DNA from: Paulinella micropora
Lineage: Eukaryota; Cercozoa; Imbricatea; Euglyphida; Paulinellidae
Length of the DNA stretch: 64,000 nucleotides
Assembly (NCBI GenBank): GCA_019918135.1
Contig: WBZZ01006008.1
Location: 65,001-129,000 of the forward strand
Reading direction: 5' to 3'
In this document: positions 56,466 to 64,000 of the stretch, piece after piece
Position numbering within the stretch: the stretch's first letter is position 1
Layout: every line of letters starts with the position of its first letter
Notes under the pieces: generated by a model
What the model saw: the letters and a program-made list of their open reading frames with translations, nothing else
Databases searched by the model: none
Told to the model about the DNA's origin: nothing
Translations under genes and position numbers: made by a program

Positions 56466-56860
56466 TGTTTTTTATAAGACATACACCACGTGGGATCAAA
56501 GGGGTATTTACATTCCGCGATCTAGGGGTGGTGACGGGTTTCGAGGCGTCCCAGATACTTACCACAAAACGTCCTCATGCGCTGGCAGACCGCATGAAAT
56601 GTCTGCTACCCCTGTGAGTACCTCCATGCGGGACCTACCCAGTCTCGTGGAGCTCTCACGCGGGGAAGATCAATCATTTGTAGTTGATTTCCTGCAAGGT
56701 ACCCGACACTGTGCGGGTAGTAGGGACTTCCTTTTGGGGCCTTCTATGCAGGATGGTTAGAGTCACTCTTCCCTCCCCAACATACTCACTGTAGTCCCTG
56801 TTGGGTCGAGGGATGGAGGCGCATGGCCCTCGGGCTCAGCCATGACAGATCAATATATAT
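56466..56860 (+). repeat. ATT-tailed retroposon family 2, copy B
   Basis: Duplicate of 33722-34115, followed by an ATT array to 56933. Confidence 0.6.
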
Positions 56861-56866
56861 TATTGC

Positions 56867-56933
<67 letters not shown>

Positions 56934-57109
56934 GAGGGAGTACATAGGCCATTGGTCCTTTTCAATGGGCTGATTGGTATAAAGCTCCTAGAGTAATGTT
57001 CTATGCCGTCACTTCCTTTATTCCACCGATTGGTGTGGAGACTTTCCTTATGGAATGGAGAACTGGATGCACATGGCCTTTTGGCTCAGCAATTGGCAGG
57101 AGATACATT
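56934..57109 (+). repeat. ATT-tailed retroposon family 3, copy B
   Basis: Duplicate of 34194-34358, followed by an ATT array. The full SINE that follows it in unit A (34395) is not present here, so the array was rearranged through ATT repeats. Confidence 0.7.
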
Positions 57110-57119
57110 ATTATTATTA

Positions 57120-57163
<44 letters not shown>

Positions 57164-57308
57164 GTTACATACCGGTCCGTCTGGAAGTGTTGGAACTGCC
57201 CGTGCGGGGGTGTCATTAGAGCCTATCGTCAATTCTTCGTACTCCCCTCACGGGTGAGACGATGGAGGCGCATGTGCAGATTTGCATCAGCCATTGACAG
57301 AGAAGCAC

Positions 57309-57357
<49 letters not shown>
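57164..57357 (+). repeat. 5'-truncated SINE with ATT tail
   Basis: Equivalent of 34705-34884, with the same truncated start GTTACATACCGG. Confidence 0.85.
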
Positions 57358-57584
57358 GGCCCTGTCGCCAGTTCGATTCCCGTCGGTGCCACCAGTATTT
57401 TCATTGAACATACCGATCCGTCTGGACCAGTATTTTCATTGAACATACCGGCCCGTCTGGAAGTGTTGGAACTGCCCTTGCGGGGGTGTCATTAGAGCTT
57501 ATCGTCAATTCTTCGTACTCCCCTCACGGGTGAGACGATGGAGGCGCATGTGCAGATTTGCATCAGCCATTGACAGAGAAGCAC

Positions 57585-57636
<52 letters not shown>
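57358..57636 (+). repeat. 5'-truncated SINE with ATT tail
   Basis: It begins GGCCCTGTCGCCAG within the tRNA-like head, directly after an ATT array. The body ends at about 57585 and the tail follows. Confidence 0.85.
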
Positions 57637-57863
57637 GGCCCTGTCGCCAGTTCGATTCCCGTCGGTGCCACCAGTATTTTCATTGAACATACCGATCCGT
57701 CTGGACCAGTATTTTCATTGAACATACCGGCCCGTCTGGAAGTGTTGGAACTGCCCTTGCGGGGGTGTCATTAGAGCTTATCGTCAATTCTTCGTACTCC
57801 CCTCACGGGTGAGACGATGGAGGCGCATGTGCAGAAATGCATCAGCCATTGACAGAGAAGCAC

Positions 57864-57902
<39 letters not shown>
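57637..57902 (+). repeat. 5'-truncated SINE with ATT tail
   Basis: It has exactly the same truncated start as the preceding copy (GGCCCTGTCGCCAG), so these two are tandem products of one insertion rather than two insertions. Confidence 0.85.
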
Positions 57903-58170
57903 GGACACCGTGATAGCCCAGTGGTCAAGTTCTACCATCTGGGCCCTGTCGCCAGTTCGATTCCCGTCGGTGCCACCAGTATTTTCATTGAACATACCGG
58001 TCTATTTCTGGACCAGTATTTTCATTGAACATACCGGCCCGTCTGGAAGTGTTGGAACTGCCTTTGCGGGGGTGTCATTAGAGCTTATCGTCAATTCTTC
58101 GTACTCCCCTCACGGGTGAGACGATGGAGGCGCATGTGCAGATTTGCATCAGCCATTGACAGAGAAGCAC

Positions 58171-58228
<58 letters not shown>

Positions 58229-58230
58229 TA
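57903..58230 (+). repeat. Full-length SINE, spans the end of unit B
   Basis: Complete head, the variant internal unit GGTCTATTTCTGGACCAG, then body and ATT tail from about 58171. The 34886 copy is its truncated duplicate. The tandem duplication ended inside this SINE at about 58035. Confidence 0.9.
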
Positions 58231-58402
58231 GGGAGTACATAGGCCATCGGTCCTTTCCATGGGCTGATTGGTATAAAGCTCCTAGAGTAATGTTCTATGC
58301 CGTCACTTCCTTTATTCCACCGATTGGTGTGGAGACTTTCCTTATGGAATGGAGGACTGGATGCACATGGCCTTTTGGCTCAGCAATTGGCAGGAGATAC
58401 AC

Positions 58403-58430
<28 letters not shown>
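58231..58430 (+). repeat. ATT-tailed retroposon family 3
   Basis: It starts GGGAGTACATAGGCC after an ATT array and ends with an ATT array, with small differences from 34194-34358. Confidence 0.7.
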
Positions 58431-58433
<3 letters not shown>

Positions 58434-58434
58434 T

Positions 58435-58690
58435 GGCACCGCGATAGCCCAGTTAAGGTCTACCATCTGGGACCTGTCGCCAGTTCGATTTCCGTCGGTG
58501 CCAGTATTTTCAAAGGATATTTTCTTTGAAAGTATTGGTCTGTCTGGAAGGCTTGGAGCTGCCTTGCGGGGGTGTCAGTAGAGCCTATCGTCAAATCTTC
58601 GTACTCCCCTCGCGGGTGAGACGATGAGGCGCATGTGCAGAAATGCATTCGCCATTGACTGAGAAGCACTTTATTATTATTATTAAATTG
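58435..58690 (+). repeat. Diverged SINE copy with paired acceptor stem
   Basis: The head starts GGCACCG and the 3' arm is CGGTGCC, which pair perfectly as a seven-base tRNA acceptor stem. Other copies start GGACACC and pair less well. The body is diverged (for example an internal TATTTTCTTTGAAAGTATTG), so this may be an older subfamily. It ends GAGAAGCACTTTATT with a short tail. Confidence 0.8.
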
Positions 58691-60240
58691 AACAACAACA
58701 ACAACGACGACGACGACGACAACAGCAACAACAACATCTTGCATTTTAAATACTTTGTTTGAATTTATTATTATTCTTAAATTGAACAACAGCAACAACA
58801 ACAACAGACTATAGGGCACACTCTTCTGCTCATTCCTTCTTTCTTTTTTGTTTCCGAGCACTAGAGATCTATAGTTTTAGCAGGCTCTGGCGTCCCGTCG
58901 GCTGGGGATGAAAGTGGCAAGTGAATGCCGTAGCCACACACCATCTTGCATTTTAATCAATATGTTTAAATTTAGTATCATTATTATTAAATTAAACAAC
59001 AACAACAACAACAATAACATTCTATTATAATTATTATTAAATTAAACAACAACAACAGCAACAACAACAGGCCGTTAGGCATGTACCATCATGCCATTGA
59101 TTTAGTTACTTTAATAATTAAATTTAGCAACAACAACAACAACAACAACAACAACGAGTCGGCTGGGGATGATTAGACATTTCATGCTTGTCTTTGCACT
59201 TAAAGGCCGTTAGCCACGCACCATCTTGCCATTTATTTAGTTATCTTAATTAAATTGAACAACATCAACATCGTCATCATCATCATCATCATCATCATCA
59301 TCACCACCACCACCACCAACATCATCATCATCATCATTATGATCATCATCATCATCTCAACAACAACATCATCATCATCAACAACAACAAGAACATCATC
59401 ATCATCATCAACAACAACAATAACAACAACAACAACAACAACATGGAATGCTAGAATGTATCAAGACAGCTCTTTCTTTCGGCCTCCAGCGTGTGTATCT
59501 AATTGCTGGTGTTTGCTAGCCCCATTCTATCAATATAGTTTCTCACGTGAGCATCTAACCTGTTGCTTGGACTGTTTTCCCTTTGGCCACGGCGAGTTTC
59601 TCCTCCTTCGTCTTCCTTGTTTGTTCCCCTCCTCCTTTCTTGCTGGCTAGTTCTCTCGATCTGGCCTGCTCTCTTCGCTTTCCTCCTCTCCCCTTTGTTC
59701 TTGTTCTACTGTAGTTCATGCTCTTTTGCTCTTTCCCTCTTTCTCTATTTTTCTTTTTGAGCCTTAGAGTTCTATAGTACAATGAATAAGCTCTGGCGTC
59801 CCGACGGCCGGGGATGACAGGACGAAATTCTTGAAGTGGCAGTGATTATATTTTTGGCCGTAGCCACACACCATCATCGGTTTGAGTTACATTAATTAAA
59901 TTGAACAACAACAACAACAACAACAACAAGAACCACAATAACAACTAGAACAACAATAAAAACAATAACGACAACTAGTCATTGATTACAAATTCAACAA
60001 CAACAACAACGACAACGACAACAGCAACACAACAACGATGACAACGACGACGATGACGACAACAACACACAACAACAACAACAACAATAACAACAACAAC
60101 AGTGTTTAATTAATCAAATCAAAGGAACAACAATAACGACAGCAACATCAATTAAATAACAACAACAACAACTACAACAACAACAGCAACAACAACGACA
60201 ACAACAACAACGACAACAACAACAACAACACTAACTATTC
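58671..60240 (+). repeat. CAA-rich block with several (CAA)n-tailed units
   Basis: At least four diverged units repeat a segment of the type GCCGTAGCCACACACCATC, then TTGCATTTTAAT or similar, then TTAAATTGAACAACAACAAC. Two longer units share upstream sequence (CTCTGGCGTCCCGTCGGCTG near 58885 and a close match near 59790). This looks like a retroposon family with a CAA tail, plus CAT and CAA microsatellite growth. No gene is supported. Confidence 0.6.
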
Positions 60241-60457
60241 TCCCTTTGTGTTTTTCTGTACATACACCTGGTACTTCACTGTTTATGCATTTTTTCAATT
60301 CAGTGTCTTATTCTGTATGATGCATTACTGTCACCATTTCCTGAAATTCACCGCACGTAAATATTATACTCACATCGTCCTCATAGTAACTATATTGACT
60401 CGTGTAATCTAATGAGACATTTGATTGACCCTAACAATAATGTTGACTATGCAACAT
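60241..60457. other. Unassigned spacer at strand switch
   Basis: About 200 bp of ordinary AT-rich sequence separates the plus-strand arrays from the minus-strand arrays. Nothing is recognised. Confidence 0.35.
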
Positions 60458-60753
60458 AATAATAATAATAATAATAATAATAATAGTGCTTCTCTGTCAA
60501 TGGCTGATGCATTTCTAAACATGCGCCTCCATCGTCTCACCCGTGAGGGGAGTACGAAGAATTGACGATAAGCTCTAATGACACCCCCGCAAGGGCAGTT
60601 CCAACACTTCCAGACGGGCCGGTATGTTCAATGAAAATACTGGTCCAGAAATAGACCGGTATGTTCAATGAAAATACTGGTGGCACCGACGGGAATCGAA
60701 CTGGCGACAGGGCCCAGATGGTAGAACTTGACCACTGGGCTATCACGGTGTCC
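60458..60753 (-). repeat. Full-length SINE on minus strand
   Basis: The tail (AAT on the plus strand) runs to 60484, then the body and head to 60753. It contains the same GGTCTATTTCTGGACCAG variant as the copies at 34886 and 57903, linking this array to the plus-strand array. Confidence 0.9.
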
Positions 60754-60774
60754 AAAATAATAGTAATAATAATA

Positions 60775-61025
60775 ATATATTGATCTGTCATGGCTGAGCC
60801 CGAGGGCCATGCGCCTCCATCCCTCGACCCAACAGGGACTACAGTGAGTATGTTGGGGAGGGAAGAGTGACTCTAACCGTCCTGCATAGAAGGCCCCAAA
60901 AGGAAGTCCCTACTACCCGCACAGGGTCGGGTACCTTGCAGGAAATCAACTACAAATGATTGATCTTCCCCGCGTGAGAGCTCCAGGAGACTGGGTAGGT
61001 CCCGCATGGAGGTACTCACAGGGGT
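60775..61025 (-). repeat. ATT-tailed retroposon family 2, minus strand
   Basis: The reverse complement matches 33861-34115. It is truncated at its 5' side at the equivalent of TACCCCTGTGAGTACC and bounded by ATT-type arrays on both sides. Confidence 0.75.
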
Positions 61026-61026
61026 A

Positions 61027-61069
<43 letters not shown>

Positions 61070-61117
61070 GTGCTTCTCTGTCAATGGCTGATGCATTTCT
61101 GCACATGCGCCTCCATC

Positions 61118-61190
<73 letters not shown>
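61026..61190 (-). repeat. ATT arrays with a 50-bp SINE 3' fragment
   Basis: AAT repeats flank 61069-61118, which is only the last 50 bp of the SINE (CGATGGAGGCGCATGTGCAG onward on the minus strand). It is an extremely short insertion or the remnant of array exchange. Confidence 0.85.
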
Positions 61191-61191
<1 letters not shown>

Positions 61192-61457
61192 GTGCTTCTC
61201 TGTCAATGGCTGATGCATTTCTGCACATGCGCCTCCATCGTCTCACCCGTGAGGGGAATACGAAGAATTGACGATAAGCTCTAATGACACCCCCGCAAGG
61301 GCAGTTCCAACACTTCCAGACGGGCCGGTATGTTCAATGAAAATACTGGTCCAGACGGATCGGTATGTTCAATGAAAATACTGGTGGCACCGACGGGAAT
61401 CGAACTGGCGACAGGGCCCAGATGGTAGAACTTGACCACTGGGCTATCACGGTGTCC
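61191..61457 (-). repeat. Full-length SINE on minus strand
   Basis: Complete body and tRNA-like head between AAT arrays, with two internal units. Confidence 0.9.
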
Positions 61458-61486
61458 ATAATAATAATAATAATAATAATAATAAT

Positions 61487-61753
61487 AGTGCTTCTCTGTC
61501 AATGGCTGATGCATTTCTGCACATGCGCCTCCATCGTCTCACCCGTGAGGGGAGTACGAAGAATTGACGATAAGCTCTAATGACACCCCCGCAAGGGCAG
61601 TTCCAACACTTCCAGACGGGCCGGTATGTTCAATGAAAATACTGGTCCAGACGGATCGGTATTTTCAATGAAAATACTGGTGGCACCGACGGGAATCGAA
61701 CTGGCGACAGGGCCCAGATGGTAGAACTTGACCACTGGGCTATCACGGTGACC
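61487..61753 (-). repeat. Full-length SINE on minus strand
   Basis: Complete copy with a small change at the 5' end (GGTCACC). It is bounded by AAT arrays and lies directly next to the LINE tail. Confidence 0.9.
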
Positions 61754-62917
61754 AAATAATAATAATAATAATAATAATAATAGGCTTCCTCAGACTATAG
61801 CATCAGATCCAGATCCTGGACATGTGCCTCCATTGGGTCACCGGGGTCAGCCGATCCCAACGCATTGTCAGAACAAACAGACATAGCAGCAACAGCAACA
61901 GCAGGGGCAGATGGGGGCTGTGAAGTGCATGAAGAGCTAGATGCGAGGGTGTTAGCTGAAGAGAAGAACTCGGAGACACTACGCTGCGCTGCCGAACCCC
62001 TCTCTCTAGCCAGGACGTCCACACTGCGCGGACGGCCGCGCCGCGCAACATCAACGTCACTTGGGGGAGAGGGTGGGACAGAAGCTGATGGAACCTCAGT
62101 GAGGTCAATCACCTCCTCGCCCCCATCCTCCACCCCAAGCTCCTCCCTTTTACCCTCCCTAGCAGACCAACACTCAGACACATATGATCCAAACAACACA
62201 TCCAACTTTGGAGGGGGACGCAACGCTGTAACCCCTAACAACGCAGCAAGCCTAAAGTTACTGCGGAAGCGCGACTTCCCCTGAAAAAGCTTACAAAACA
62301 ATCGTGATTGATCCACAGGCGACATATCATCCCAACCCTGCCGCACAGAGCCCTCCCGCTCCCGCCCAAGCAACACATCCTTCACCACAACCTCACCACC
62401 TACGACCTCACCACCCTCCTCACTCCCTCCATCCCCCTCAGCACCCCCCACAGCCATGCCACCGAGCCTCTGCATACTCAGCAACAGCTGCTTACGTCTC
62501 CCCTCATGCATGGGGCAATCCCATAAGAAGTGCGCAAGGGACTCATTGACATCATCATGACAACAGAAGCAGCGAGGGGGACATGCCACTGACCAACTTG
62601 CTGCGGTACAACCGAAGGCGGTTGTTGCAGCTGAGCAACCTTCTCCGAAGCAGATTATAATGCGCATCATCAAGGGCTACCCATCTTGGGAACTCCTTAG
62701 TTCCAAAGACTTGTCTTAGGATGACTCGCAGGCCATCAGTAAGATCGCTGCCTGCCTCTCGCTTGTCCCACATCAGTTGCTGCACCATCTTGACGTCCTG
62801 CTGAAGGGCCCACTTGTCCACAGTCGAACTCCAACCCTCGAGGTCCTTCTCTGAGCTATTTAGGAGCTCCTGAAGCCCTTGTTGTAGATCCATTGAGTCC
62901 CTGATAGCGCCTTCGGC
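61754..62917 (-). mobile_element. 5'-truncated LINE (3' end) with ATT tail
   Basis: On the minus strand this runs from about 62917 to an ATT tail at 61754-61784. It encodes the C-terminal part of a LINE ORF2, and its 3' end (ATGGAGGCACATGTCCAG) resembles the SINE 3' end (ATGGAGGCGCATGTGCAG). It is the best candidate for the partner that mobilises the SINE. The 5' truncation meets another AAT array, like the other elements here. Confidence 0.75.
61795..62893 (-). pseudogene. LINE ORF2 C-terminal part
   Basis: Two overlapping frames on the minus strand make up the remnant (62893-62555 and 62673-61795). The first has LINE-like helices (YNLLRRRLLSCNNRLRLYRS). The second carries the typical C-terminal zinc-binding motif CFCCHDDVNESLAHFLWDC, Cys-X2-Cys-X9-His-X4-Cys, followed by PMHEGRRKQLL. 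A change of frame in the run of five G at about 62576-62580 is the simplest explanation for the split. After the zinc motif comes a long Gly/Glu/Ser-rich tail to LDLML. No reverse-transcriptase core is present. Confidence 0.7.
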
Positions 62918-63214
62918 AATAATAAAAATAATAATAATAATAATAATAGTGCTTCTCTGTCAATGGCTGATGCATTTCTGCACATGCGCCTCCATCGTCT
63001 CACCCGTGAGGGGAGTACGAAGAATTGACGATAAGCTCTAATGACGCCCCCGCAAAGGCAGTTCCAACACTTCCAGACGGACCGGTATGTTCAATGAAAA
63101 TACTGGTCCAGACGGACCGGTATGTTCAATGAAAATACTGGTGGCACCGACGGGAATCGAACTGGCGACAGGGCCCAGATGGTAGAACTTGACCACTGGG
63201 CTATCACGGTGTCC
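62918..63214 (-). repeat. Full-length SINE on minus strand
   Basis: The AAT tail array (62918-62947) is followed by body and head to 63214. The internal units are of the GGTCCGTCTGGACCAG type. Confidence 0.9.
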
Positions 63215-63216
63215 AC

Positions 63217-63270
<54 letters not shown>
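63215..63270 (-). repeat. AAT microsatellite
   Basis: A nearly perfect AAT array between the SINE head and the next element's 3' end. Confidence 0.95.
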
Positions 63271-63271
<1 letters not shown>

Positions 63272-63717
63272 TATCTGAGGCGTACTGATGCAGCTAATGG
63301 CATATCCTCAACGGACATAAGCCTCCAATACCCTTGTTCGAGGTCCTCCACCCCCCCGTGTCAGTCTCTCGCCTGATGATCGGGGCCACCGATGGAGCTC
63401 CTGAGGGCAAGACTGCACTAAGCCGAGGTTATTCCGCAGTCCCAGCAACCTCTTGCAAGACGTCACCGAATGTGCAAGTGCATACACCAAGCGCGGTTGC
63501 TAGAGCTGCCTCGAAAACCCACCCATAACAATCTGGTGTCTGCTGGGTCCTGGGCTATCAACCAGCATATGCGGAGTTTAAGATCTTTTACGCGCGCAAC
63601 GACCCTCCTCCCCAGCATCTACCACCAAAGGGTTATGAGTTGGCGTCACAGTTTAACGCCTTGAGGCCATTGGGCTGGAACTCTGTTTAGCAAGTGTGAC
63701 TAGGTTTTTTCATCGGG
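63271..63717 (-). repeat. ATT-tailed retroposon family 5
   Basis: Read on the minus strand, it ends TTGGAGGCTTATGTCCG, then ATGCCATTAGCTGCATCAG and an ATT array. A second copy of its 3' 100 bp is at 63751-63849. The upstream part has no clear domain. It may be the 3' end of another LINE. Confidence 0.6.
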
Positions 63718-63750
63718 AATAATAATAATAATAACAATAATAATAATAAT

Positions 63751-63849
63751 ACTATATCTGAGGCGTACTGATGCAGCTAATGGCATATCCTTAACGAACA
63801 TAAGCCTCCAATACCCTTGTTCGAGGTCCTCCACCACCCCGTGTCAGTC
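63751..63849 (-). repeat. ATT-tailed family 5, short copy
   Basis: The last 100 bp of the family at 63271, between AAT arrays. Confidence 0.8.
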
Positions 63850-63880
<31 letters not shown>

Positions 63881-64000
63881 GTGCTTCTCTGTCAATGGCT
63901 GATGCATTTCTGCACATGCGCCTCCATCGTCTCACCCGTGAGGGGAGTACGAAGAATTGACGATAAGCTCTAATGACACCCCCGCAAGGGCAGTTCCAAC
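63850..64000 (-). repeat. SINE on minus strand, cut by window end
   Basis: The AAT array to 63879 is followed by the SINE 3' end and body running off the window. Confidence 0.9.

Larger units (their letters stand above)
35019..58035 (+). repeat. Tandem duplication, unit B (23 kb)
   Basis: This is the direct repeat of 10006-35018. The last base pairs (GAACATACC at about 58027-58035) correspond to the end of unit A, and the original SINE continues beyond. It is shorter than unit A because its Ty3 element is shorter, and its SINE array differs in order and number. Confidence 0.9.

Noticed and set aside
59255-59782. Ser/Thr- and Phe/Leu-rich frames in the CAA block
   Set aside because: They come from CAT/CAA microsatellites and pyrimidine-rich sequence, with no coding evidence.

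Overview
The window is eukaryotic repeat-rich DNA with no recognisable host gene. It is built almost entirely from nested and tandem mobile elements: Ty3-type and copia-type LTR retrotransposons, a Polinton/virophage-like viral element, a tRNA-derived SINE family, LINE fragments, and ATT- and CAA-repeat arrays. LTR elements, a pol III SINE head and an integrated double-stranded DNA virus relative with a retroviral-type integrase together suggest a unicellular eukaryote (protist or alga). The clade cannot be fixed from this sequence. All viral and LTR elements here look like broken fossils, although several short viral reading frames remain open.

Layout: 145-6565 (minus) is the 3' part of a Ty3-type element, with a SINE inserted in its 3' region. 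About 6566-15400 is a Polinton-like viral element carrying a packaging-ATPase-like region, a small secreted Cys-rich protein, a GIY-YIG nuclease, a membrane protein, a long S74-type fibre gene, a charged protein, a DNA adenine methyltransferase, an rve integrase and a short zinc-finger protein. 15400-16900 is unassigned. 17150-21050 is a copia mosaic. 21083-21779 plus 32171-32800 is a foldback repeat split by a second Ty3-type element (21780-32170, 247-bp LTRs, 4-bp target duplication). 32800-35018 holds CAA and ATT arrays, a 25-bp minisatellite and a chain of SINE-like elements.

The segment 10006-35018 is then repeated head to tail as 35019-58035. The left breakpoint lies inside the viral fibre gene and the right one inside a SINE, with a 2-bp overlap. 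The two units are nearly identical by eye, apart from a shorter Ty3 copy and a rearranged SINE array in the second. The duplication is therefore much younger than the Ty3 insertion, whose two LTRs differ at about 10 of 247 sites.

From 58.0 kb to the end the window holds more SINEs and related families on the plus strand, a CAA-rich block (58.7-60.2 kb), and then the same families on the minus strand together with the 3' end of a LINE (61785-62917). The elements are joined through ATT repeats, and at least five families, including the LINE, share a similar 3' terminal sequence. The simplest reading is one LINE machinery that mobilises several families and lands preferentially in the ATT tails of earlier insertions. 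That LINE/SINE/ATT-array system is the most interesting signal here.
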